DNA of 64,000 bases from Bryobacteraceae bacterium (GTDB lineage: Bacteria; Acidobacteriota; Terriglobia; Bryobacterales; Bryobacteraceae). The stretch covers positions 1-64,000 of the forward strand of contig JARKOC010000025.1 in the NCBI GenBank assembly GCA_029975915.1. The letters run 5' to 3'. The translations under genes and the position numbers were made by a program. Below are positions 34,234 through 43,280 of the stretch, in pieces. Under the pieces are notes generated by a model. The model did no database searches, had not been told where the DNA came from, and saw only the letters and a program-made list of their open reading frames with translations. How positions within the stretch are numbered: position 1 is the first letter of the stretch; every line of letters starts with the position of its first letter.

Positions 34234-36683
34234 GTAGCCTCGATCCTGACCGACTCGCCCGGCGCCAGCGTCAGTTCCTTGGACCAGAGCCCAAACGAAA
34301 CGCCGGGCTTGCCCTTGGCCGTCCAATTCAGGAAACTGCGTTCGGCCTCCGCGTCGCTGAAGCGGACCGAGATTGTCGAACCCCTGCCCTGACGCAGTTG
34401 CCAGGAACCGGCGGGACGGGCCGTGCCGGTCCAAGTCTGTTTACCGGTGGGCGGCTCAGCTTGAACGATGAACGGCTGGCTCAGGGATTGGCCGCCGCGG
34501 GTCTTGAAAGACATCGATGCAAGATCGATCTCGCCCGGCGAGAATTCGCCCACCACCTGAAGCGCGGCCGGCAAAGCCGACGCTCCTGTGTTGGCCAGTT
34601 CGGACAAGGTTCGCAAGCCATCGCCCGTGAGCGTAAACGAGCGGCGCAGCCTTGCCCCGTTGCTGCATTCACCAGCGAGAACCACCGTATCCGCGGTTTG
34701 CGATTCCACCTTCCACCGGACCTCCCAGGCTCGGGCGTAGTAATCGTTGTGGGCTGTGGCCACCAGGCCGCCGGACTCAGGGTAGGAGTATTCGCCCGGC
34801 AGGTACGGGCGCATCAGATCCCTGGGGGCCGGTCCACGCTTGTCGATAAACCGGATGACGCGCGCATTCAGATCCGGAACGATGTCGGCGCGCCACTGGG
34901 CATTTTCAAGCGTGAACGCCGGCAGCGGCTTCATCTCGGCATAGCGCTTCTCGTCAAGTTCCAGTTGCCGGCCTTCATGAATGCTTTCTATGCCAAACGA
35001 TCTCATCCGCGTGAACAGGTCGCTTGCCTTGGCTTTGAGACCGGCCAGGTTGGCGGGCGCGTAGACGCCATCGCGCAGGTGGTAGCGGGTATCGAGGAGC
35101 AGTGCATGGTACTCCACCGGCAGGCGGGCTTTGAGAATCCTCCGCCGCGTGGCTTCGTCGCCGGCCGCGGCCAGCGCTTTGTCGAAGAGCTCGTTTGCGC
35201 GCGGCAGGAACGACGGGGAAAAGTCCGGAAGGTTGAAGATCCAAAGGTGCTGATTCGCTGGCGGCCTCACTTCTGCATGTGCCAGCTCAAAATACTCTCT
35301 CATCGGTTTGGCCGCGGCGCCGTAAACGCCTTCCATGAACTCATCGACGGTCTTAGAAACGTCTGTTTTCTCATCCCACAACTGCCGGGCGAGGACGTAG
35401 GCGCGCAGTTCGGAGTCCGAACCGCCGCCGCCTGGCGGATAGGCGCCCTGCATGAATAGCCCCACAACACCATGGCGCTTGTAGATCGGAATGTCGGCGG
35501 CAAGCTCGTCGAAATCAGGCATCGGAATCGGGTAGTGGCGGAAGTTGGTGTTGTAGTGCCAGATATAAAGCTGGTTGGTGATCTTGGACCACGCCTGAAG
35601 GTTCTTGTAGAAGTACGCGCTGCGCGGGCACGATGCGAAACTGTGGGCGATGCAGATGCCAATGGGGCACAGCCGGATGCGCACGTTCGGCAGCGGCCTC
35701 ACCTTCAACGGCGGGTTTTCGGTATACCAGTAGGCCAGCGTGTCGATCAGCTTATCCGGGTACTTCTTGCCGATCTCGGCGGCCACCGCATTGACGAATC
35801 GTAGCAGCGGCCCCGAATGCTGGCCGCCTTCCTCCTGCTCCACGCGCCGGCACTGGTCGCACTCGCACCACCCCTCCCAGTCGTTTTGCGAGACCGAAAA
35901 GATGGTGGTGTCGGGATGTTCCTTTATCCAGCTTTCGACCTGAGCGATGGCGATGCGCAGCACATCCGGGTTGGTCAGGCAGAGCTGGCTGCGCTCGGCC
36001 CGCCGCTTGCCGTCGATCAGCGAGAAGTACTCGGGATGGTCCTTGAAGTACTTCGAAGGCGGCACCAACGCTTCAAAGGAATGGACAAATGGGTAATATT
36101 TCAGCTTGCCGCCGGTGGATTCATCAAGCTGGGTGTGGTCGCCGTTGGTGCGGTTGCGCGCCGCCCAGTCCTTGTCCCAGGCCTCGGTAAAGAAGGGTTC
36201 GCGGTTTTCGAACGCCGGCTGATGGATCTCGCTCAGTGAGGCGATCTCGATTGTCGGCCGCTTGGGAATGCGGCTCACCTCGCGCGTGAACCAGCGGCAG
36301 CCGAGCTTGTCGAGCAGCGTGTAGACGCCATACATCGTCCCGCGCTGGCGGCCTCCGGCGATGATGAGATGCTTGCCCTTTGTCTTCAGGACGAACCCTT
36401 CCGTGCCCAGCCGGGCGAAATCGATCTTGAGATTCAGCTTGCGCAGAGCGGCGCTGTCGCCCAGAAGGATTTGGCCGCCTTTCACCGCCTTGCCGTCGCT
36501 GACGATGGCGAGCTTCGCGCCCGACATCTCCTCGATGAACCTTTGCAGTTCGCCCGCCGCCCTACGCTCGGACGGCGAAGCATCCGCGGCTAACACGATC
36601 TTGTGCTTCGAGACTCCCTTGTTGACCAACGTCACCGCCTGGGCCTGCAAAGCGACAAGCGCGAACAGAATTGCCAATCTCAC
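34206..36683 (-). CDS. Exported DUF4838 protein, alpha-glucuronidase-like N-domain
   Basis: After a signal peptide (RLAILFALVALQAQA), residues about 20-140 form an alpha-glucuronidase-type N-terminal domain (ERRAAGELQRFIEEMSGAKL, GTMYGVYTLLDKLGCRWF). The central DUF4838 barrel follows, with FSVSQNDWEGWCECDQC, RFVNAVAAEIGKKYPDK and YIWHYNTNFRHYP. A C-terminal beta domain completes 826 residues. DUF4838 proteins are presumed glycoside hydrolases of unknown specificity. The start is set to the GTG at 36683 because GGAGGAG lies 8 bases before it, although an ATG further upstream is in frame. It lies between the radical SAM gene and the kinase group, but 403 bases from the former, so membership in that set is unclear. 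Confidence 0.85.
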   Translation of the reverse strand: MRLAILFALVALQAQAVTLVNKGVSKHKIVLAADASPSERRAAGELQRFIEEMSGAKLAIVSDGKAVKGGQILLGDSAALRKLNLKIDFARLGTEGFVLKTKGKHLIIAGGRQRGTMYGVYTLLDKLGCRWFTREVSRIPKRPTIEIASLSEIHQPAFENREPFFTEAWDKDWAARNRTNGDHTQLDESTGGKLKYYPFVHSFEALVPPSKYFKDHPEYFSLIDGKRRAERSQLCLTNPDVLRIAIAQVESWIKEHPDTTIFSVSQNDWEGWCECDQCRRVEQEEGGQHSGPLLRFVNAVAAEIGKKYPDKLIDTLAYWYTENPPLKVRPLPNVRIRLCPIGICIAHSFASCPRSAYFYKNLQAWSKITNQLYIWHYNTNFRHYPIPMPDFDELAADIPIYKRHGVVGLFMQGAYPPGGGGSDSELRAYVLARQLWDEKTDVSKTVDEFMEGVYGAAAKPMREYFELAHAEVRPPANQHLWIFNLPDFSPSFLPRANELFDKALAAAGDEATRRRILKARLPVEYHALLLDTRYHLRDGVYAPANLAGLKAKASDLFTRMRSFGIESIHEGRQLELDEKRYAEMKPLPAFTLENAQWRADIVPDLNARVIRFIDKRGPAPRDLMRPYLPGEYSYPESGGLVATAHNDYYARAWEVRWKVESQTADTVVLAGECSNGARLRRSFTLTGDGLRTLSELANTGASALPAALQVVGEFSPGEIDLASMSFKTRGGQSLSQPFIVQAEPPTGKQTWTGTARPAGSWQLRQGRGSTISVRFSDAEAERSFLNWTAKGKPGVSFGLWSKELTLAPGESVRIEATYSASARQD

Positions 36684-36802
36684 GGTAGATACTCCTCCTC
36701 GTTTCCTGGCATCCGGCTCCATCTAGCGTATCTCCAAATCTGATGGAAAACTGATGGCGCAAACGCGCGCTACGGATCTCGACAGACCCAACATCGGCGA
36801 GA

Positions 36803-37150
36803 GTGAGTGCGGGAACATGGCTCGTGCCCGATCTGATCGAGGCCGGCACTTCACTGAAGCCCTCAACTCGCACCAGCAGCGGAGACGATGCGCAGGGCCG
36901 GTCTATCCTTCGCGGCGTTATCAACGCCGGTGCCAGCAACGAACAGTTAGCGGCGGATCTTCAGAAGCTGAGCAAGAGTCCGCACAGGATGCTGGGCGCA
37001 AACGGCAATCCCTGCATGGCCAGTTTCTTCGTTGCCATTGATGCCGTCCAGACCCGCCTAGTCATCCGGCTCAAAATGCGCGCAGATCAATGCGAGACAG
37101 GTTGCAACTCCACCAGTTCGCCGCCTGCGCGGCTGGCCAGGGCGCGATAG
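36803..37150 (+). CDS. Unassigned small ORF in the gap before the radical SAM gene
   Basis: An open frame of 115 codons starts with GTG at 36803 and reads through most of the 403-base space between the DUF4838 and radical SAM genes, ending 64 bases into the 3' end of the latter on the opposite strand. The middle (AQGRSILRGVINAGASNEQL) looks protein-like, but no domain is recognised. The ribosome site is poor and codon choice is unremarkable. It may be a relic or not a gene. Confidence 0.25.
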   Translation: MSAGTWLVPDLIEAGTSLKPSTRTSSGDDAQGRSILRGVINAGASNEQLAADLQKLSKSPHRMLGANGNPCMASFFVAIDAVQTRLVIRLKMRADQCETGCNSTSSPPARLARAR

Positions 37151-38202
37151 CAGTACGGATCGGCGTGGTAACGGCCCGTCATGGCCAGAGAGATCGCCGA
37201 GCACCCGCCCTTGCATTCCTCGCCCCGGGCGCATCCGGCGCACGTCCCGCCGAGTTGGCTTGAATCAAACTGCCGGGAATATCGAAACGCCTCCGGATCG
37301 AACCAAAGGTCCCAGAATGGCCGCTCGCGCAGACTCCCCTCGATTGTCCAGTCAGGCCAGGACAGGCATCCCTTCACCCGGCCGTCGCTCATGATCCCGC
37401 AACTGGTGATGCCGGCCCCGCAGCCGGTCCAGCCCTCGTTCGTCAATTCCGGTTCGGCGCAGTAACCGATTCCGTCGGCGGCGAACACCCTCATGCCGTC
37501 CTCGCTCACCCGGTTGCGCTCGACAAACCGGCACAGTTCCAGGTAGCCGTCGAATGTGAGTTCGAGATCCTGGTTCTGCTTCGACCGTCCCAGCGAAAAC
37601 ATCGGCTGCACCTGCCATCGCCTGACGCCGCGCCGTTGCAACTCAACACGCAATTCGTCCAGTTGATTCAGGTTGAGCGGATTCGCAGCCGTAATTGCCG
37701 TCACCGTGAACCCCGCGTCGAGAGCGCGGCTGATGCCTGAGATCACGCGTTCGTAGAGTCCGTCCAACTGGCGTAATTCGTCATGCGTGGCGCCAACGCC
37801 GTCCACGCTGACAGCCAGTGCGTGAATGCCGGCCTCCCTCAATTCGGCCAGCATCCTCGCGCTCAGCAGAGTCCCATTGGTCACTGCGCCCACGAGAATC
37901 TCCAGGTCTCGCAAACGTCGCGCAAGAGGCAGGCAGAGCGGGCTGAGCAACGGCTCGCCTCCGGTGAAGACCACTTCAGCCACCAGCAGGTCCGGCAGTT
38001 GTTCCGCAATCGCCTCCGCTTCGGTCAAACTCAGTTCATTCTCCCGTTCCAATCCGGCGGAAGAGGCGCAATGCCGGCATCTGAGATTGCATTTCAGGGT
38101 GAGTTCCCATCCGAGCAGAAAGGGAAAGCTCTCAAATGGCGGCCTCGCGCCTCCCACGCTTCCGGAAGAAGCATGGGCCTGGGATTGCGTTCCCTGGCCC
38201 AT
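37087..38202 (-). CDS. Radical SAM/SPASM enzyme, probable peptide-modifying
   Basis: The radical SAM cluster motif is CNLRCRHC (Cys 38, 42 and 45), followed by VFTGGEPLLSP and VSVDGVGATHDELR. The C-terminus is a SPASM domain that should bind two further iron-sulphur clusters: TGCGAGITSCGIMSDGRVKG, then CAGCARGEECKGGC and DPYCY. Enzymes of this class act on peptides or small proteins (thioether links, epimerisation, C-C bonds). Directly upstream, 5 bases away on the same strand, is a 106-residue protein without cysteines, the place where the substrate usually lies. The ATG at 38202 has a modest AAAGG upstream. No PqqD-like recognition domain is fused or adjacent. Confidence 0.88.
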   Translation of the reverse strand: MGQGTQSQAHASSGSVGGARPPFESFPFLLGWELTLKCNLRCRHCASSAGLERENELSLTEAEAIAEQLPDLLVAEVVFTGGEPLLSPLCLPLARRLRDLEILVGAVTNGTLLSARMLAELREAGIHALAVSVDGVGATHDELRQLDGLYERVISGISRALDAGFTVTAITAANPLNLNQLDELRVELQRRGVRRWQVQPMFSLGRSKQNQDLELTFDGYLELCRFVERNRVSEDGMRVFAADGIGYCAEPELTNEGWTGCGAGITSCGIMSDGRVKGCLSWPDWTIEGSLRERPFWDLWFDPEAFRYSRQFDSSQLGGTCAGCARGEECKGGCSAISLAMTGRYHADPYCYRALASRAGGELVELQPVSH

Positions 38203-38207
38203 GTCCG

Positions 38208-38528
38208 TCAGCCTTTCTTCGCTCTCATGAAGTTCTGAATGGCGATGTAGTCACCAGCTCTCACCGTCACTTCGCGGCCGGCCGCGATGTCGTCGGCGAA
38301 GTTGTGGATCGCTGCCGCAATGGCAGCGGGTGGCTCCTTCTGCTCGAGCAGAAGCGCTTTGGTGTGTGTCTGAACCTCCTTGGCGAAGCGGCTCCGGACA
38401 CCTTTGGCCTGGAAGTCAAGAATCTCCCGCAGGTCGACCGGCGGCGGATACAGATACATCACTCGTATCTTCAGTTCCTTGATCCAGTCCGACCATCGGA
38501 ACTGGATCAGTTCTGGGATTTGTGCCAT
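38208..38528 (-). CDS. Cysteine-free 106-residue protein paired with the radical SAM gene
   Basis: I do not recognise a family. The protein begins MAQIPELIQFRWSDWIKELK, has a proline run in MYLYPPPVD (24-32), a basic helix-like centre (QAKGVRSRFAKEVQTHTKAL) and a C-terminus ending DYIAIQNFMRAKKG. It has no Cys, no signal and no membrane segment. The ribosome site GGAG (38538-38541, minus strand) is well placed, and the gene ends 5 bases before the radical SAM start. That position suggests a substrate or a recognition partner of the enzyme. The aromatic and charged residues could be modification sites. It could also be an unrelated regulator. Confidence 0.7.
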   Translation of the reverse strand: MAQIPELIQFRWSDWIKELKIRVMYLYPPPVDLREILDFQAKGVRSRFAKEVQTHTKALLLEQKEPPAAIAAAIHNFADDIAAGREVTVRAGDYIAIQNFMRAKKG

Positions 38529-38564
38529 TTTGGTTTGCTCCTATCGTCCGTAGCAGCCCGCTTC

Positions 38565-38581
38565 GGAGAGCTAAGCTCTCC
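38565..38581. promoter_or_regulatory. Perfect palindrome upstream of the radical SAM operon
   Basis: GGAGAGCT-A-AGCTCTCC is a perfect 8+8 inverted repeat, 37 bases upstream of the small gene's ATG. It may be an operator or an RNA hairpin. The rest of the gap to the next gene (38582-38835) shows nothing else I can name. Confidence 0.4.
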
Positions 38582-38835
38582 AAGCAGCCCTCCTCCGCCG
38601 GCGGCCATCGCCTCATGTTTGCGGGCCATGCTGCTCGCGCGGCAGGCTCGCATTCCCAACAAAGTGGCAGGGGATTAGGAAGATAAGATCCATAACCCTG
38701 ATAAGCGAATCGTGGACTGGAGTCAAGCCATTTCTTGCCTTACAGACAGGACGCCGCTCCGATTGAGGGCAACATCTCAGATCTGGCCAATAGCCTGCGC
38801 AGGCGGCGCGCGTCTCTGATACATTGCCAGATGCC

Positions 38836-41088
38836 ATGCCCACACGCCGTGAAGTCTTTCAGTCGCTGGCCGCCGCCGCCGCTGCCCCGGCTCCAGCCCA
38901 ATCCGGCAAGATCCGCCATATCGATCTCATTCACCATTCGCACACCGATGTCGGCTACACCGACCTGCCCACGGTGACGCGCGAATTGCAGGTCCGCTTC
39001 CTCGACTCGGCCATCGAAGCATGCCTGCTCAACCCGCGTTTCCGCTGGACCTGCGAAGTCACGATGACCATCGCCGATTTCTGGCGCCAGGCCCCGCCGG
39101 CGCGACGCGCGCAGTTCGTCCAACTGGTCCAGAGGGGTCAGATGGACGTCATGGCTCTGCCGTTCAATCAAGCGCCGTTCATGAACGCGCGCCAATGGCG
39201 GCGGGCCATGGACTGGCTGCCGGCGAGTTTGCTGAAACAGTTGAATCCGCGCGTGGCCATGCAGAACGACGTCAACGGATTCCCGCGTGCCGGGGCTCTG
39301 CTTTGCCTAGACCGCGGCATCCGCCATCTGATGATGGGCATCAACGCCGACATGGGCGGGCCGCCGTTCCGCCGCCCGTCGGCGTTCCATTGGAAGATGC
39401 CCGACGGCCGCAAGATGTTCGTTTGGTTAGGCGACCACTACGGCACCGCCTACGCCTTCTTCGAACCAAACCGCTGGCAGCATGGCCAGGCCAAGGGCGC
39501 GACGACGACGCTGCGCCCGCCCTATGCAGGAGACCATCTGAAGACCGACGAATCGAGCCTCCGCGCTTCCCAGGCGCACTTGGCGAAACGTCTGGCCAAA
39601 CTCGAAGCCGAAGGTTATTCCTATGACCGGCTGATCCTCAGCTACACGAACCAGTGGCGCTATGACAACGATCCGCCGTTCCCGCCGCTCGCCGCCTTCG
39701 TCGATGCCTGGAACAATCTCGGCCTGACGCCGACGCTTCGGCTGGTCACAGCCACCCAGGCTGTGTTCGACATGGAAAAGGCCGTTGCCTCACTCATTCC
39801 AACCTACGAGGGCGAGTGGACCGACTGGTGGGCTAACGGTGACGCTTCGGGTCCGCGCGAGGTGGCTGCATCGAGGTTGGCGAAACGACACATCGAAGCC
39901 GCGCTCTCACCCGTTTGGGGACCTTCGAACGCCAGAATCGACGCCCGCGTTGAGGAGATGCTCCGCGATCTGTGCCTGTTTGACGAACACACCTGGGGCG
40001 CGAACGTCTCCGTATCGCAGCCCGATTCGCTCGACACCATCGGGCAGTACACGGAGAAGAGCCTGACAGCCTATCGTCCGATGGGTCACGCCGAATGGCT
40101 GCTTGGGCAGCGGGCGCGAACGCACTTCGCCGGCAAACCCGAGGCGACCTATGTCGTCAACACAGCCCCGGCCGCTTACACCGGTTGGGTGAAAATGCCC
40201 GGTATCGACAAACCGTCCGTTTGGGTAGAGAAACTGCCGGCGCGGATGGCGGCGAAACTGGGCGAGGCCCCAAAACCACGGCCAAACGAACCCTCCGTCG
40301 AGTTGGGACCCGGCGGCTGGCCCATGGCGGCCGTCTGGCCAGGAATGGCTAAGCCATTGTTCACGAATGGTTTAGGCGATCTGCTGTCGGTCTGGATCGC
40401 ACCCCCGGCGCGGCGGTCGAGCCGGATGACGCCGGAGAACCTGAAGAGGACTGCGGCCACGTATGGCACAACCAAACGAACTGACGGACCCTATACCATC
40501 TTGTACAGTCAGCCTGTCGAACACTCCAGCCTGAATTGGGGCGAGCGCCGGGTGGAACTTTTCCGGGGCGAGCCGAGGGCGACACTGACAGTTCGTTTGG
40601 ACAGGAAATCGCAAAACTCGGCCGAGGCGTTTTTCGTCCTTTGCGGCTTCCCCGTGGCGGGTGTGCTGCCGGAGTTCACCAACGGCGGAGTCAAGTTTGT
40701 CCCGTTCGACGACCAGTTGCCGGGCGCGTGCCGGGATTACGTCGTCGTGGACGGTTGGGGTAGATACACGACCACCGACGGCCAATGGCTGTGGGTGACG
40801 CGCGATGCGCCTCTGGTGGCCGTGGGCGGACCGCACACCTGGCAGCGGATCACGTCGAAACCGCCGGACACCGAGAGGTTGTGGACTCTGGTCTTCGACA
40901 ACTTCTGGCACACCAACTTTGTGGCGAACTCAAACGGCCTGATGGAGTTCCAGTGGGAGCTGGCCTGGGCGCCGAAGTTCGACGATCCGGCGGCGGTGGC
41001 TGAGACCCTGGTGTCCGAACCCCTGGTTGTGCTGCAGCCGGGGGTGAAGGAGTCCCCTGAACTGATGAAGAGCCTGTTCACGCCCTAA
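38836..41088 (+). CDS. GH38-like protein with DUF5054 architecture
   Basis: The N-terminus PTRREVFQSLAAAAAAPAPA is a Tat-like signal. DLIHHSHTDVGYTD and ENDVNGFPRAG-like sequence (read here as MQNDVNGFPRAG) follow the GH38 alpha-mannosidase N-domain pattern, in which the HxD pair binds zinc. HHTWGA-like DEHTWGANVSV continues the fold. GH38 retaining enzymes cleave mannose, but DUF5054 members have no proven substrate. The 750-residue protein has a long beta-rich C-terminal half. The start is ATG 38836, with an alternative ATG at 38824; neither has a strong ribosome site. It is divergent from the small protein and radical SAM pair. Confidence 0.82.
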   Translation: MPTRREVFQSLAAAAAAPAPAQSGKIRHIDLIHHSHTDVGYTDLPTVTRELQVRFLDSAIEACLLNPRFRWTCEVTMTIADFWRQAPPARRAQFVQLVQRGQMDVMALPFNQAPFMNARQWRRAMDWLPASLLKQLNPRVAMQNDVNGFPRAGALLCLDRGIRHLMMGINADMGGPPFRRPSAFHWKMPDGRKMFVWLGDHYGTAYAFFEPNRWQHGQAKGATTTLRPPYAGDHLKTDESSLRASQAHLAKRLAKLEAEGYSYDRLILSYTNQWRYDNDPPFPPLAAFVDAWNNLGLTPTLRLVTATQAVFDMEKAVASLIPTYEGEWTDWWANGDASGPREVAASRLAKRHIEAALSPVWGPSNARIDARVEEMLRDLCLFDEHTWGANVSVSQPDSLDTIGQYTEKSLTAYRPMGHAEWLLGQRARTHFAGKPEATYVVNTAPAAYTGWVKMPGIDKPSVWVEKLPARMAAKLGEAPKPRPNEPSVELGPGGWPMAAVWPGMAKPLFTNGLGDLLSVWIAPPARRSSRMTPENLKRTAATYGTTKRTDGPYTILYSQPVEHSSLNWGERRVELFRGEPRATLTVRLDRKSQNSAEAFFVLCGFPVAGVLPEFTNGGVKFVPFDDQLPGACRDYVVVDGWGRYTTTDGQWLWVTRDAPLVAVGGPHTWQRITSKPPDTERLWTLVFDNFWHTNFVANSNGLMEFQWELAWAPKFDDPAAVAETLVSEPLVVLQPGVKESPELMKSLFTP

Positions 41089-41265
41089 AGCCGCGGAGTT
41101 CTCGTGGCGTGCGAACGGCGGCCGAAACCGCACTTTAGCCACCAAATCTGGTTCCGCAAAGTCTCAGGCTCCTGGGGGAGGATGTGGGTGCTTGTGTAAC
41201 CGCAGCCGGGGAAGGCTATTGTTTGAAACATACTAGCCGCTAAGTCAATCTACAATTCAGAGAGC

Positions 41266-42084
41266 ATGTCACGCGCAAGAATGACGATGAACCGCCGGAC
41301 CTTCATGTTGATGCCGCTGCCGTTGCCGCTGGCAGCCCAACTCCAACCGGAGCAGGGCCGGAAACTGGCCATGCAGGCTCTTGCCGCGCTCGGAGGAGAC
41401 GCCTACCGCCAGATGCATCATCGCGTCGAATCCGGACGAGCGTATTCGTTTTATCACGGGCAAATTACCGGCCTGACCCGCGCCACGATCACATCTTTTT
41501 ACGCGCCGCTGCCTAACCCCGTGCCGGCCGACTTCGTCTGCCTGCACGAGCGCCAGGCGCTGGGCAAGAACCAAGACGTCATCTTCCTTTACACCCCCGA
41601 GTCAGCGCACGAAATCACTTATCGAGGAGCCCGGTTGCAGGCGGCCGCGAATCTGGAACGTTGGAAGGAGAGCCTGCTGCACAACTTCCTCTACATTCTG
41701 CACTCGCGCCTGGACGAGCCTGGGCTCACCTTCGACGCTAAGGGCTCAGACATATATCAGAATCAGCCTGTCGCGCGGCTGGAGGTGGCCGACGCGTCGG
41801 GCCGCGCCGTGATGGTCTTGCTTGACGCAAACACGAACCTGCCGTTGCGCCAGTCCTGGGTTCGCCGGGACCCGGTTTCGCGCCTGCCCATCGAGGAGGT
41901 GACTCTGTTTGCCAAATACCGTGACATCGGCGGGGGCATCCACTGGCCCTATGTCATCCGGCGCGAGCGCAACGGCGACCGTATCTTCGAGATGTTCGCC
42001 GACCAGGTTCAGGCCAACCCGAACGTGGATCAGGCGATTTTCAGCTTGCCCAAGGGAGTGAAGATGTTACCGCCGGCCAAGTGA
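41266..42084 (+). CDS. Exported LolA-like protein of unknown function
   Basis: A short signal-like N-terminus (RRTFMLMPLPLPLAAQL) leads to a region starting with AMQALAALGGDAYRQMHHRV, common in acidobacterial proteins related to outer-membrane lipoprotein-sorting proteins. The following beta strands (FDAKGSDIYQNQPVARLEVA, VMVLLDANTNLPLRQSWVRR, VIRRERNGDRIFEMFADQVQ) fit the half-barrel of the LolA/LolB fold. The ending DQAIFSLPKGVKMLPP is also typical. No LolA chaperone residues can be checked. The 3' end overlaps the convergent TIGR03790 gene by 18 bases. Confidence 0.6.
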   Translation: MSRARMTMNRRTFMLMPLPLPLAAQLQPEQGRKLAMQALAALGGDAYRQMHHRVESGRAYSFYHGQITGLTRATITSFYAPLPNPVPADFVCLHERQALGKNQDVIFLYTPESAHEITYRGARLQAAANLERWKESLLHNFLYILHSRLDEPGLTFDAKGSDIYQNQPVARLEVADASGRAVMVLLDANTNLPLRQSWVRRDPVSRLPIEEVTLFAKYRDIGGGIHWPYVIRRERNGDRIFEMFADQVQANPNVDQAIFSLPKGVKMLPPAK

Positions 42085-43200
42085 GCCAGGCTGGGCGAGC
42101 CGGCAAAGCGGGTCACCGGCCAGGATGTTCATCCAACTGATGGCTGGAACCGAACGGCTGTAACTGTCGCCCAGGGTCCGCCCCTCCACCACATAGGCAT
42201 GGAACAGTTCGTCGGGACGGGGGGTGAATGCCAGATAGGGTTCATAAACATGCCCTGTGGCGGCGGTAGCTCCGGCGCGAATCCAGTCGGCCGCGAGTGA
42301 CTGCGGAGAGCCGGCCCAGTACAACGCGGGCACTCCCCATCGCCCGATATTCCAGTCCGCGGGCGGCTCGGTGAAAGTTCTTCCATTCGTCGAAACGAAC
42401 TCCGTGGCGATCCCGCCGGGCAGCCATCCGAGTTGCACCACTCTCGAATTCCTATTCTTGTCGTTTGATCCCCATCCGGCATACCCGATAACGCCGGCGA
42501 TGCCGCTGATTACTTTTGAGCTCTCTTCAAGCACCACCCGTTCCGCGGGGAGGCGATTCGCGGCCAGCCTCAGCCACTGCTCTCCTTCGCCACTGCCACC
42601 GTCTTTCATGTCCAAGACCACCTTGCCCCGGTTTTCAGCTTTGAGTCCGCGGTCCACCATCGCCCGAATGTCCTCGAAGCGGTATCCGGCGAGCCTCGCC
42701 ACGATGTAAATGGGACACTCGGGGTGGGAAAACGCCTTCCTGCGAGACGCGTAATATGGATTGGCGAGCGGCCCGGCCAGAGTCCGCTTCTGGCCCTTCA
42801 GCTTGAGATAGAGAGCAGCCAGTTCGCTGTCCACGCTGGCGGCGGTGGCGGTGGCGCCGCCGGAACCACTGATGCGGAGCGGCACGCCCGCGGTTGTAAC
42901 CAGGACGAGCGTCCGGTCCACTGCGCCGCGTTTCGCGAGCCAGCCAGCGATTGCCGCCTCGATCTCGCGCTCATAGACTTCCCGTGTGATTTCCTCCGCC
43001 GGGCGGGTGCGGATCCGGCAGACTTGCCCGGCAGGAATGGCACGGGCCCTGGCATAGTACTCGCCAACGGTTCGGGAAATCGCCGAAGCATCGTTGACCA
43101 CGACGACCACTCCGGCTGTCGTCTGCGCCAGAACGGCGGGTTCTAGAAGACCTACGACAATTGCCGGGATAATCGAAAAATATCCCGTTTTCAATGTCAT
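42067..43200 (-). CDS. Exported TIGR03790 family protein
   Basis: The N-terminal hydrophobic stretch (IIPAIVVGLLEPAVLAQ) is a signal peptide. Then come family hallmarks: VVVVNDASAISRTVGEYYAR, AIPAGQVCRIR, a TLVLVTTAGVPLRISGSG strand, ASVDSELAALYLKLKGQ and GYAGWGSND, ending at ILAGDPLCRLA. TIGR03790 proteins are large exported proteins of unknown function, seen in Acidobacteria, Planctomycetes and Myxococcota. At 377 residues this is a compact member. It is transcribed away from the LysR regulator at 43281, which may control it. Confidence 0.85.
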   Translation of the reverse strand: MTLKTGYFSIIPAIVVGLLEPAVLAQTTAGVVVVVNDASAISRTVGEYYARARAIPAGQVCRIRTRPAEEITREVYEREIEAAIAGWLAKRGAVDRTLVLVTTAGVPLRISGSGGATATAASVDSELAALYLKLKGQKRTLAGPLANPYYASRRKAFSHPECPIYIVARLAGYRFEDIRAMVDRGLKAENRGKVVLDMKDGGSGEGEQWLRLAANRLPAERVVLEESSKVISGIAGVIGYAGWGSNDKNRNSRVVQLGWLPGGIATEFVSTNGRTFTEPPADWNIGRWGVPALYWAGSPQSLAADWIRAGATAATGHVYEPYLAFTPRPDELFHAYVVEGRTLGDSYSRSVPAISWMNILAGDPLCRLAQPGSLGRR

Positions 43201-43280
43201 ACCGTCGATGGTACTATCGGATCAGGGAGACCCGCAACGAGCTTGGCCATGTGTCCGCCTTGCTCAACGCTCCGATCCGG

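Noticed and set aside
31023..38528. Classical lasso-peptide cluster
   Set aside because: No asparagine synthetase-like C gene, no transglutaminase-like B gene and no recognisable precursor are present; only kinase and nucleotidyltransferase relatives are.
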